The notes beneath the pieces are model-generated. The model had not been told where the DNA came from and ran no database searches. It worked only from the letters and a program-made list of their open reading frames with translations. Shown here in pieces: positions 54,162 through 62,776 of a DNA stretch of 64,000 nt (its first letter is position 1; each line of letters opens with the position of its first letter). This DNA is from Actinocatenispora sera (GTDB taxonomy: Bacteria; Actinomycetota; Actinomycetes; Mycobacteriales; Micromonosporaceae), in NCBI RefSeq assembly GCF_018324685.1, contig NZ_AP023354.1, positions 1,860,001 to 1,924,000 on the forward strand, given 5' to 3'. The position numbers were made by a program, and so were the translations under genes.

Positions 54162-54986
54162 GTGACATCCGACGCAAAGCACAGTCGGCACCCGGTCCCG
54201 GTCCTGCTGTCCACCTCGGCGGTCTATCCGGAGCCGACGGCGGTGGCCTTCGAGCTGGCCGTGAAACTCGGGTACGACGGCGTCGAGGTCATGGTGTGGA
54301 CCGATGCGGTGAGCCAGGACGTCGGTGCGCTCCGCGGCCTGGCCGAGCACTACAACGTCCCGATCGGCACCGTGCACGCGCCGTGTCTGCTGATGACCCA
54401 GCGCGTGTGGAGCCCGGATCCGTGGGAGCGGCTGCGCCGCGCCGCGGTGATGGCCGAGGAGCTGAACGCCGGCACCGTGGTGGTGCACCCGCCCTTCTTC
54501 TGGCAGCGGGAGTACGCCCGCACGTTCTCCGCCGGGCTGGACAAGCTGCGCGCCGCGCACCGCGGTGTGCGGTTCGCCGTGGAGAACATGTACTGGGTGA
54601 AGATGGCCGGCCGCCGGTTCGTGCCGTACTCGCCCGACTGGGACCCGACGGTGGTCGGCTACCACGACTACACCCTGGACATCTCGCACTGCGCGGCCGC
54701 CGGCGCCGACCCGCTGGCGCTGGCCGACCGGATGGGTTCGGCGCTCACCCATCTGCATCTCGGTGACGGCAACTCGCCGGGCCGGGACGCGCACCTGGTG
54801 CCGGGGCGCGGCACGATGCCGTGCGCCGACGTGCTGCGCAAGCTCGCCTCCGACGGCCACGTGCAGTCGGTCGGGGTCGAGATCGCCACCCGCAAAATGG
54901 ACCGGGCCGGCCGTGAGGCGGCGCTGGCCGAGACGCTCGCGTTCGCCCGGACCCATCTGACTCTCCCCTCCACTGCCGACGTCTAG
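54162..54986 (+). CDS. Sugar phosphate isomerase/epimerase (AP endonuclease 2 family TIM barrel)
   Basis: 274 aa. VLLSTSAVYPEPTAVAFELA then KLGYDGVEVMVWTDAVSQD, HAPCLLM, TVVVHPPFFWQ, FAVENMYW, LDISHCAAAG, HLHLGDG and VPGRG: the metal-binding Glu/Asp/His pattern of xylose-isomerase-like barrels. The Ppx-isomerase gene order is common in actinobacteria; the substrate is unknown. GTG at 54162 is preferred over an earlier in-frame start because of the -10 box 6 nt upstream. Confidence 0.87.
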   Translation: MTSDAKHSRHPVPVLLSTSAVYPEPTAVAFELAVKLGYDGVEVMVWTDAVSQDVGALRGLAEHYNVPIGTVHAPCLLMTQRVWSPDPWERLRRAAVMAEELNAGTVVVHPPFFWQREYARTFSAGLDKLRAAHRGVRFAVENMYWVKMAGRRFVPYSPDWDPTVVGYHDYTLDISHCAAAGADPLALADRMGSALTHLHLGDGNSPGRDAHLVPGRGTMPCADVLRKLASDGHVQSVGVEIATRKMDRAGREAALAETLAFARTHLTLPSTADV

Positions 54987-54998
54987 AGGCTTTCCCCC

Positions 54999-55718
54999 AT
55001 GGCGGTTACCGGACGGGCCAGGCCGCGCCGCGACCTGGTGATGCAGGGCAGTCCAGCATGGCCGGAGATCTCGGCCGTGCTGTCCGACGGCGCGGTCTCG
55101 GTCGAGGTGTTACCGGTCGATCCGGCGGCCGGTGAGCGGTGCCTGCGCCGGATCGGCGCCACCGCGGACAGCTGGCTCGGCGCGATGGCCCTGCACACCG
55201 GCGGCGCGCTGGTCGACAACGGCTGGCTCCGGGTGTACGGCGGGGGCTGCCCGCAGCGCCGGATGCCCGACCTGGCGAGCGCCAACCCCGATCCGGAGGC
55301 GGCCGGTCATCTGCTTGTCGGCGCCGACGTGCTCGGCGGCCGGTACGTGATCCGGGGCCGCGACCCGGAACCCACCGAGTCCACTGTGGATAGTGTGGTG
55401 CTGCCCGGCCAGCCGGGCGAGATCTGTTACCTGGGGCCGGACACGCTGCGCTGGGAGCCGCTGTCCTGGGCGTACCGCGACTGGTTGTCGCTGCTGGTCG
55501 GCGGCGCGATCGTCGACTTCTACCACGATCTGCGCTGGCCGGGCTGGGAGGCGGAGGTGTCCGCGGTGCCGCCGGATCGGCTGCTGTCGCTCTACCCGCC
55601 GGTGTACACCAAGGAGGGCCGGGCGCGGCTCGCCGACTCCGAGCGCGAGGCCGTCGGCGCCGACGAGCTTTATGGCCTGCTCGACGAGCTCACCGCCGAA
55701 CGCGCCGCCCGCGCCTGA
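54999..55718 (+). CDS. DUF2625-domain protein
   Basis: 239 aa. TADSWLGAMALHTGGALVDNGWLRVYGGGC and the DLASANPDPE segment match my recollection of DUF2625 proteins, and LRWEPLSWAYRDWLSLLV is typical of that fold. No catalytic motif is known. It starts 12 bp after the isomerase stop and is probably in the same operon. Confidence 0.8.
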   Translation: MAVTGRARPRRDLVMQGSPAWPEISAVLSDGAVSVEVLPVDPAAGERCLRRIGATADSWLGAMALHTGGALVDNGWLRVYGGGCPQRRMPDLASANPDPEAAGHLLVGADVLGGRYVIRGRDPEPTESTVDSVVLPGQPGEICYLGPDTLRWEPLSWAYRDWLSLLVGGAIVDFYHDLRWPGWEAEVSAVPPDRLLSLYPPVYTKEGRARLADSEREAVGADELYGLLDELTAERAARA

Positions 55719-55769
55719 GCTCCGCCCCGGCCGGGCAACGCCAACGTCGGGCCCGAACCGGAGGTGGGG

Positions 55770-56297
55770 TCAGCCGACCGCGGCGGCGCGCTTGCGGGCG
55801 CGGTGCGCGGCGACGTGCGAGCGGGTGGCGCAGCGCTCCGAGCAGAACCGCCGGCAGTTGTTCGACGAGGTGTCCAGGTAGACGTTGCCGCACTGCTCGT
55901 CGGCACAGACACCGAACCGGTCGCTGCCGTTCTCGCACAGCCAGACCGACAGCCCCCAGACCGCGCCGGCGATGTGCTCGGCGCTGGCGGTGGAGCCGCG
56001 GCCGGTGACGTGCACGTGCCAGGACTTGCCGTCATGGCCGGAGATGTGCGGCTGCACCGGATGGGCCACCAGCAGCGCGTTCAACTCGTCGACGGCCTCA
56101 GCGTCGCGGCCGCTGGCACCGAGCTCGAACACCCGCCGCAATCGCTTGCCGGCGCGACGCACGGCGACCAGATCGCGCTCGCCGGCTTCCTGTGCGGCCC
56201 GGGTGTCCGGGCCGAAGGCGACCGCCGGATCGACCGGGTCGTCGGCCGGGAGGTTCGCCAGTGTGACCGCCGTCTGCGCGTACGCGTCGAAGTCCAC
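55770..56297 (-). CDS. CGNR zinc-finger protein
   Basis: 175 aa. An N-terminal stress-response (ABATE-type) domain with FDAYAQTAVTLANLPADD, then the C-terminal CGNR zinc finger CADEQCGNVYLDTSSN with FCSERCATRSHVAAHRARK. Probable DNA-binding regulator. TAACGT lies 6 nt before the GTG, so it is likely leaderless. Divergent from the sugar transporter operon. Confidence 0.93.
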   Translation of the reverse strand: MDFDAYAQTAVTLANLPADDPVDPAVAFGPDTRAAQEAGERDLVAVRRAGKRLRRVFELGASGRDAEAVDELNALLVAHPVQPHISGHDGKSWHVHVTGRGSTASAEHIAGAVWGLSVWLCENGSDRFGVCADEQCGNVYLDTSSNNCRRFCSERCATRSHVAAHRARKRAAAVG

Positions 56298-56626
56298 GAA
56301 CCTACGTTAGACAAAATCGCGGTCCGTAACCAACCGGCGGGCCACCGTGGGGTCATTCCTCGTTCCCGATCGTGATGATCCCATCGGTCTGCGGGTAAAA
56401 CGGCCAGCCGATCGCACCGCCGGCCAGCGCGGTGGCAGCAGGATCGGACAAAAGCACGGCAACAGCGGCCATGTCGCCGCAGGGGCCGGATCCTAGCCTC
56501 GATTCCGAACAACATCCCTGGACAACCGGGTGATCCGGGCCCGCGTCGGCCACCTTTCGCCGCCGCCGTGCCGGGCCGTCCGGCAGCGTCCGCATGCATG
56601 CGTACAGGAGAGTGGAGGTGTCGGCC
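56298..56626. other. Divergent regulatory region before the sugar transporter operon
   Basis: 329 bp. Holds the CGNR -10 (56304-56309, minus strand) and a TAGCCT hexamer at 56494-56499 that may serve the transporter operon. No clear operator palindrome was found. The 3' part carries the GGAGG ribosome site of the permease gene. Confidence 0.5.
56304..56309 (-). promoter_or_regulatory. -10 box of leaderless CGNR gene
   Basis: Minus strand TAACGT, 6 nt before the GTG at 56297. Confidence 0.5.
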
Positions 56627-57628
56627 ATGCCAGGGTCCGCGGCAACGTCTCGCGTGCCGGGTGGTGCTCCGGCGCCGCCAGGTGCCGGGGCCGGCACGGG
56701 CCCGGTCGTACCGGCACGCCCGGTTCGGCCGGCGCGCCGCGCGGGGGGCGCACGGCGGCTGCGCGAAGCGGTCACCGCGTACGCGTTCCTCGGTCCGAGC
56801 CTGTTCGGGGTGCTGGCGTTCCTGCTGGCGCCGGTGGTGATCGTGGCGGTCGTCAGCCTGTTCCGGTGGAGCATGCTGGCGCCGCCGGAGTTCGTCGGGC
56901 TGGCGAACTACCGGCGGATGGCCGGGGACGGCACCGTGTGGCACTCGGTCGCGGTGACCGCGCTGTACGTGTTGATCGCGATCCCGACCCAGACGATCCT
57001 GGCGCTGCTGCTCGCGCTGCTGCTGAACACCAGGCTGCGCGGGATCCGGTTCCTGCGGGCGTTCTTCGTGATCCCGTGGATGGCGACGCCGGTGGTGATG
57101 GGCGAGGTCTGGAAGTGGATCTTCTCCACCCAGAACGGTGCGCTGGACGCCTTCCTCGGGCTGTTCGGGGTCGATCCGATCGCCTGGCTGTCGTCCGGTA
57201 CCTGGGCGCTGCCCGCGGTGGCCGCGGTCGGCGTGTGGGGCGGGACCGGGTACACGATGCTGTTCTTCCTGGCCGGGCTGCAGGGCATCCCGGAGCACCT
57301 GTACGAGGCGTCCCGGCTGGACGGGGCCGGCCGGGTGCAGCAGTTCTTCGCGATCACCCTGCCGCTGCTGCGGCCGACCATGTTCTTCGTGCTGGTCACC
57401 AGCATCATCGGGTCGTTCCAGGTGTTCGACACGGTGTTCGCGATGACCAAGGGCGGGCCGGACGACGCGACCACGGTGCTCAACTTCAAGATCTACGCCA
57501 CCGCGTTCCAGAACTTCGACGACGGGTACGCCTCGGCCCTGGCGATGCTGCTGTTCGGCCTGTTGTTGCTGCTGACGCTCGTCCAGGTGCTCTATTTCCG
57601 CAAGCGCACCACGTACGACTACAGCTAG
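56627..57628 (+). CDS. Carbohydrate ABC transporter permease (MalF-type)
   Basis: 333 aa, six hydrophobic segments after a Pro/Ala/Arg-rich cytoplasmic N-terminus of about 50 residues. The EAA loop is YEASRLDGAGRVQQFFAITLPLL. First gene of a transporter-glycosidase operon. The ATG at 56627 has GGAGG 8 nt upstream. Confidence 0.93.
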   Translation: MPGSAATSRVPGGAPAPPGAGAGTGPVVPARPVRPARRAGGARRLREAVTAYAFLGPSLFGVLAFLLAPVVIVAVVSLFRWSMLAPPEFVGLANYRRMAGDGTVWHSVAVTALYVLIAIPTQTILALLLALLLNTRLRGIRFLRAFFVIPWMATPVVMGEVWKWIFSTQNGALDAFLGLFGVDPIAWLSSGTWALPAVAAVGVWGGTGYTMLFFLAGLQGIPEHLYEASRLDGAGRVQQFFAITLPLLRPTMFFVLVTSIIGSFQVFDTVFAMTKGGPDDATTVLNFKIYATAFQNFDDGYASALAMLLFGLLLLLTLVQVLYFRKRTTYDYS

Positions 57629-57639
57629 GAGCGGCGACG

Positions 57640-58461
57640 ATGAAGCGGGTGGCGGTGTATGCGGTGCTGGTGGTCGGCGCGTTCGTGTCGGTCTTCCCGT
57701 ACCTGATGGTGGTGTTCACGTCGCTGAAGACCGCGCCGGAACTGAACTCGACGGCGCCGTGGCTGCCGGCGCTCCCGGGCACGCTGGACAACTTCGTCTC
57801 GCTGTTCGACGGTTCGATCGCGAACGTCTCGTTCGTCGCGTACCTGTGGCACACGGTGCTGCTCACCGTCGTACTGACGGTGGGGCAGCTGGTGTTCACC
57901 ACGTTCGCCGCCTACGCCTTCGCCCGGATGCGGTTCCCCGGACGGCAACTGCTGTTCTGGGCCTACGTGGCGACGCTGATGGTGCCGAACGTGGTGACGA
58001 TGATCCCGCTGTACCTGATCATGCGCCAGATCGGTTGGGTGGACACCTGGATGGGGCTGGTCGCGCCGTACGTTCTCGGCTCGCCGTACGGCATCTTCCT
58101 GATGCGGCAGTTCTTCCAGACGCTCCCGGCCGACCTGGAGGACGCGGCGCGCATCGACGGGGCGGGCACGATGTCGATCCTGCTGCGGGTGATCCTGCCG
58201 TTGAGCAAGCCGATCCTCGGCACCCTGACGATCCTGACCATCGTGTTCTCCTGGCACAACTTCCTCTGGCCGCTGATCATCAGCTCGTCGGACTCGACCC
58301 GGGTCGTGACGGTCGGGATCGCGTCGCTGCAAGGGAACCTGGGTGCCGACTACAACCTGATGATGGCCGGCAGCTTCGTCGCGCTGGTGCCGCTGATCGT
58401 GGTTTTCCTGCTGTTCCAACGTTCCATCGTGCGCTCGGTCGCCCTCACCGGCCTGAAGTGA
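57640..58461 (+). CDS. Carbohydrate ABC transporter permease (MalG-type)
   Basis: 273 aa, six hydrophobic segments. The EAA loop is LEDAARIDGAGTMSILLRVILPL; ends VALTGLK, the usual tail. TAGGAG lies upstream of the ATG. Pairs with the preceding permease; the ATPase is not in this operon and is probably a shared MsiK-like protein encoded elsewhere, as in other actinobacteria. Confidence 0.94.
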   Translation: MKRVAVYAVLVVGAFVSVFPYLMVVFTSLKTAPELNSTAPWLPALPGTLDNFVSLFDGSIANVSFVAYLWHTVLLTVVLTVGQLVFTTFAAYAFARMRFPGRQLLFWAYVATLMVPNVVTMIPLYLIMRQIGWVDTWMGLVAPYVLGSPYGIFLMRQFFQTLPADLEDAARIDGAGTMSILLRVILPLSKPILGTLTILTIVFSWHNFLWPLIISSSDSTRVVTVGIASLQGNLGADYNLMMAGSFVALVPLIVVFLLFQRSIVRSVALTGLK

Positions 58462-58508
58462 CCGCGCACCACCACACTTTCGTTCGTACGACCCGAGGAG
58501 ACTGCACC

Positions 58509-59837
58509 ATGCACGGATGGCAGAGGCGCTCGGTGCTCACCGCGATGACCGGCGGTGCCGCGGCGCTGGGACTGGTCGCCTGCGGCGGCGGCGCGAGCGG
58601 CGGCGGCAAGGGCAACGGCAAGGGCACGGTCGTGTTCCGCATCTGGGACGAGACCCAGCAGCCCGGCTACGAGAAGTCCGCGGCGGCCTTCCACCGGAAG
58701 CATCCCGACATCACCGTCAAGGTCGAGCAGCTGCCCTACCCGCAGTACTGGTCGAAGCTGACCACCGAGGTGGCCGCCGGCAAGGGGCCGGACATCTTCT
58801 GGAACACCGTCTCCTACTTTCCCGAGCTGGCCACCCAGGGCGTGCTGGTCGACCTGACCGACCTGATCAAGCAGGACTCGGTGGACATGTCGGCGTTCTA
58901 CCCGCAGGTCGTCGACTCGTACCGGCACCAGGGAAAGCAGTACGGGATGCCGGCCGACTTCGGCGTGACGGGGATGGTGTACAACGCCGACCTGTTCCAG
59001 GCGGCCGGGCTGCCCCACCCGGGCCAGCTGACCTGGGCGCCGGACGGCTCCGGCACGCTGCTCGCGCTGGCGCGCAAGCTGACCGTGGACGAGAACGGCA
59101 GGCACCCGGACCAGGCCGGCTTCGACCCGAAGCACGTCAAGCAGTGGGGCTTCTGCGCCGAGAACCACAACCAGACGCAGTACCTGAACTGGATCCCGCA
59201 GAACGGCGGGACCTTCATGGACAAGCCGTTCGGGACGTTCACCTTCGACCAGCCGAAGGCGATCCAGGCGCTGCAGTGGCAGTCGGATCTGATCAACAAG
59301 TGGCACGTGGCGTTCCCGCCGTCGGCCGGCTCCGCGCTCGACCTGTTCAACCGCGGGCAGGTCGCGATGTACCCGTGCGTCAACGCGATCCTGCCGTTCA
59401 TCGCGCCGAAGGTGAAGTTCACCGTCGGCGTCACCAACCTCCCGTCCGGGCCCGAGGGCGCGGCCAACAACGTCAACGGGCTCTCGTTCGCGCTGGCCAG
59501 GACCGGCCGGAACCAGAAGGCGGCCTGGGAGGTCGTCAAGTGGTTCGCGTCGGCCGAGTCGCAACACATCATGGGATCCGGCGGCTACGTCTGGCCGGCG
59601 CTGAAGTCCGAGGGGCAGTCCTACCTCGACTACTGGCAGGGCAAGGGGCAGGACTTCGGCCCGTTCCGGCAGGCGGCGACCGGGCCCACCACGTTGCTGC
59701 CGGAGACACCCGCCTGGAACGCCTGCGAGACCACTATCGACAACACCTTCCAGCCGATGTTCCAGGGCAGCAAGCCGGTCCCGGCCACCGCCCGCGGCCT
59801 CGTCAGCAAGCTCAACCAGCAGATCGCCACCAAGTAA
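58509..59837 (+). CDS. Sugar ABC transporter substrate-binding lipoprotein
   Basis: 442-aa family 1 solute-binding protein. N-terminal RRSVLTAMTGG resembles a Tat-type leader and ends in the lipobox LGLVAC (Cys about residue 25). Mature domain: VVFRIWDETQQPGYEKSAAAF, GKGPDIFWNT, MYPCVNAILPF and WEVVKWFAS. GAGGAG precedes the ATG. By context the ligand is probably an alpha-galactoside. Confidence 0.94.
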   Translation: MHGWQRRSVLTAMTGGAAALGLVACGGGASGGGKGNGKGTVVFRIWDETQQPGYEKSAAAFHRKHPDITVKVEQLPYPQYWSKLTTEVAAGKGPDIFWNTVSYFPELATQGVLVDLTDLIKQDSVDMSAFYPQVVDSYRHQGKQYGMPADFGVTGMVYNADLFQAAGLPHPGQLTWAPDGSGTLLALARKLTVDENGRHPDQAGFDPKHVKQWGFCAENHNQTQYLNWIPQNGGTFMDKPFGTFTFDQPKAIQALQWQSDLINKWHVAFPPSAGSALDLFNRGQVAMYPCVNAILPFIAPKVKFTVGVTNLPSGPEGAANNVNGLSFALARTGRNQKAAWEVVKWFASAESQHIMGSGGYVWPALKSEGQSYLDYWQGKGQDFGPFRQAATGPTTLLPETPAWNACETTIDNTFQPMFQGSKPVPATARGLVSKLNQQIATK

Positions 59838-59849
59838 AGGTAGTCGCGC

Positions 59850-61631
59850 ATGCCGACCGACCCGGTGACCCTCACCACCGCGCCGCCCCCCGTGGACTCG
59901 CTCGACGTTCACGGGATGCGGCTGCACCTCGATGCCGATTCCGGCAAGCCGGAGGCGACGATCGTCACCGCCGCACCGGACGTACTGGAGGTTCGCGTCA
60001 CCGCGCCGCCGGGCGCCGGGACGCTGGACATCGACTGGGACGTACCGGCCGACGATGCGACGGTGTACTGGCAGCCGGACTACGCGCAACGCCGGCACCT
60101 GCCGGCGGAGTGGGGGTCCCGGCGGTCGGTGAGCCTGCTGCGGTCCGCGCCGGTCGGTGCCCTGGTCGACGCCGCGGACCGCAACGTGGCGTGCTGGTCG
60201 CTGTCCGAGACCTCGCACCGGATCCAGGTGCGGCGCGAGGGAATCCGGGAGGAGTCGGCCCGGTTCCGTTGCACGGTGCGGATTTCCCTGTCCGGTACCG
60301 AGGATCCGGTGGTGCTGCGGGTCGACCGGCGCCGGTTGCCGTACTGGTCGGTGCTGGCCGACGTGGCGTCGTGGTGGGACGAACTGCTCCCGGAACCGCC
60401 GATGCCGGCGCCGCCGGCCGGTCGCGCGCCGACCTACTGCACCTGGTACTCGATGCATCAGGAGCTGACCGCGGATCGGATCGAACGGGCCGCCGAGGAC
60501 GCTCGCGCGCTGGGGTTCGGTGCGCTGATCGTCGACGACGGCTGGCAGACCGACGACACCTCCCGCGGCTACTGGTACTGCGGTGACTGGGAGGTGGCGG
60601 CCGGCAAGATGGGCAGCCTGGCCGAGCACGTGGCGCGGGTGCGGTCGGCCGGCCTGAGCTACCTGCTGTGGCTGGCGCCGCCGCTGCTCGGCCGGCGTAG
60701 CCCGGCCCGAGCCCGGTTCGCCGACCGCACCCTGGGTTCGCTGTCCGCGCAGGACGCCGACATCCTCGACCCGCGCTACCCGGAGGTGCGGGCGCACCTG
60801 ACCGACGTGTGCGCGCGCCTGCTGGACGGCACCGACGTGGACGGCTTCAAGCTCGACTTCCTGGACGCCTGGCTGGTCGCCGATCCGCCGCCGGCCGGGA
60901 CCGGCACCGACGTACCGGACGTGGAGAGCGCGGTCGCGCGCTGGCTCACCGAGCTGCGGGCCGAGCTGACGAAGCGCCGGTCGACGGTGCTGCTGGAGTT
61001 CCGGCAGAACTACACCGGGCCGGCGATGCAGCGCTACGGCAACCTGTTCCGCGCCGCGGACTGCCCGATGGACATCGTCGACAACCGGACCCGGACACTC
61101 GACGTGCGCCTGCTGTTGCCCGGTCGTACCGTGCATTCGGACCCGATCCTGTGGAATCCCACCGGATCCGCGGTGTATGCCGCGGAGCAGTTGCTGTGCG
61201 CGCTGTTCAGCGTGCCGCAGGTGTCGGTGGAGCTGTCCGAGTTGCCGGCCGAGCATCGTCGGATGCTGTCGCACTGGCTGGGCTTCCACACCGCGCACTC
61301 GCAGACCCTGGTCGTCGGGGCGATCGAACCGTCCCGCCCGGACCTCGCGTACCCGGTGGTCCGGGCCCGGGGTGACGGCGAGACGATCGTCGCCGCCTAC
61401 GCGAAGCTGCCGGTCACCGTTGACGACACCGACCCCCCGACGGTGATACTAGTCAACGCCACCGGCTCGGAGGGCCTGGTGGTCGACGTGGCGGCGGCGA
61501 ACGGTGCGCGGGTGACCTCGGTGCGCGATCACTGCGGCGATCCGCTGCCGCTGCCGGCGACAGCGTTGTCGCCCGGCCTGACGAGACTCGCGGTACCCCG
61601 GGCCGGGTTGGTGGAGCTCGCGGTCGGCTGA
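59850..61631 (+). CDS. Alpha-galactosidase-like glycoside hydrolase (GH36/clan GH-D)
   Basis: 593 aa, no signal peptide, so it acts on imported sugar. N-terminal beta-sandwich (about 1-185), then a TIM barrel: TYCTWYSMHQELT, LIVDDGWQTDD, YLLWLAPPLL, and GFKLDFLDAW with the nucleophile Asp of the KLD motif. Acid/base candidate Asp in FRAADCPMDI. A C-terminal beta domain completes it. Lies 12 bp after the binding-protein stop, in one operon with the transporter. Confidence 0.87.
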   Translation: MPTDPVTLTTAPPPVDSLDVHGMRLHLDADSGKPEATIVTAAPDVLEVRVTAPPGAGTLDIDWDVPADDATVYWQPDYAQRRHLPAEWGSRRSVSLLRSAPVGALVDAADRNVACWSLSETSHRIQVRREGIREESARFRCTVRISLSGTEDPVVLRVDRRRLPYWSVLADVASWWDELLPEPPMPAPPAGRAPTYCTWYSMHQELTADRIERAAEDARALGFGALIVDDGWQTDDTSRGYWYCGDWEVAAGKMGSLAEHVARVRSAGLSYLLWLAPPLLGRRSPARARFADRTLGSLSAQDADILDPRYPEVRAHLTDVCARLLDGTDVDGFKLDFLDAWLVADPPPAGTGTDVPDVESAVARWLTELRAELTKRRSTVLLEFRQNYTGPAMQRYGNLFRAADCPMDIVDNRTRTLDVRLLLPGRTVHSDPILWNPTGSAVYAAEQLLCALFSVPQVSVELSELPAEHRRMLSHWLGFHTAHSQTLVVGAIEPSRPDLAYPVVRARGDGETIVAAYAKLPVTVDDTDPPTVILVNATGSEGLVVDVAAANGARVTSVRDHCGDPLPLPATALSPGLTRLAVPRAGLVELAVG

Positions 61632-61696
61632 CGGTCGCGGCGGCACGGTGGCGCGCCCCGGCGACGGGGCGGGCGTACCGGTGGGAGGGAGCGGCG

Positions 61697-62572
61697 GTGT
61701 ACACCGAGGTTCCGGCGCCGGATCTGTTGTGTGCCGGTCGGTTCGACGAGACGCCGGGGTTCACCGTGTACCGGGAGAACGGCGCCCGCAACTGGATGGT
61801 CAGCCTGACGGTCGCGAACCGCGGCGACTACTGGGCCGACGGCCGGCACGTGACGATCGAGACGGGCGACCTGGTGGTCATCGCACCGGGTGCGGTGCAG
61901 CACTACCGGGCGGCGCCGGACGGCCCGCCGTGGGGCTACTGGTGGGCGCACTTCCAGCCGCGGACGGCGTGGTTCTCGTGGCTGCGGCTGCCCGAGCTGG
62001 CGCCCGGGTTCAGCCTGACCCGGCTGGGCACCGGCGACCGGTTGCGCGAGGCCGTCGGGGCGTTCGAACGCGTGCACCGCAACGCGACGAAGGCGACGGT
62101 GCACGCGCCGGAGGGCCGGGTGGTGGAGACGCCGCGCAGCCGGACCGGCATCTTCGCCACCGAGCTGGCGCTGAACGCGATCGAGGAGATCCTGCTGCTC
62201 GCCGCGGTGGTGCACGAGCAGCGCCGGACGCAGATGCTGGACCCGCGGATCCAGCAGGTGCTGGACCGGATCGTCGCCGACCCGGCCCGTCCGGTCACGG
62301 TGGCCGAACTGGCCCGGGACGTCGCACTGTCCGCCTCCCGGCTGTCCCACCTGTTCCGCCGCGAGGTCGGCGACTCGATCGTGAACGTGGTGCTCGCGGT
62401 GCGGTTGCGCAAGGCCGCGTCGCTGTTGGAGTTCTCCGACCGCGCCGTCGGCCGGATCGCCGCGGACACCGGGTTCTGTTCTCCGTACTACTTCAGCCGG
62501 CAGTTCCACGCCCGGTACGGGCTGTCGCCCACGGCCTACCGCAGCCGGGTGCGCAGCCACCAACCGGTGTGA
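61697..62572 (+). CDS. AraC-family transcriptional regulator
   Basis: 291 aa. N-terminal cupin-like sensor (VTIETGDLVVIAPGAVQHYR, WGYWWAHFQPR) and a C-terminal double helix-turn-helix (TVAELARDVALSASRLSHLFRRE, IAADTGFCSPYYFSRQFHARYG). Likely the sugar-responsive regulator of the transporter/GH36 operon. GGGAGGGAG precedes the GTG at 61697. Confidence 0.93.
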   Translation: MYTEVPAPDLLCAGRFDETPGFTVYRENGARNWMVSLTVANRGDYWADGRHVTIETGDLVVIAPGAVQHYRAAPDGPPWGYWWAHFQPRTAWFSWLRLPELAPGFSLTRLGTGDRLREAVGAFERVHRNATKATVHAPEGRVVETPRSRTGIFATELALNAIEEILLLAAVVHEQRRTQMLDPRIQQVLDRIVADPARPVTVAELARDVALSASRLSHLFRREVGDSIVNVVLAVRLRKAASLLEFSDRAVGRIAADTGFCSPYYFSRQFHARYGLSPTAYRSRVRSHQPV

Positions 62573-62776
62573 CGCCACGGCGACGTGCCCGCAAGCTGGC
62601 GGCGACGGCGGCAGCATCGGGCAAAACCGTAGCGCGACACGCTATGGGGCTGCCCGCCGGGCGCTCGTAGGGTCGTGGCGTGTGCTGCCCCGGCACACCA
62701 CCTCCCAGCCGGCCCCTCATTGTCCACTGTGGACTCATTGACGGCTCGTGGGGTGCCCCGGGACGACGGGAGAGCC

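Noticed and set aside
58350-61298. Open frame of about 980 codons on the minus strand opposite the sugar transporter and GH36 genes
   Set aside because: Antisense shadow; the plus strand has clear family motifs throughout.
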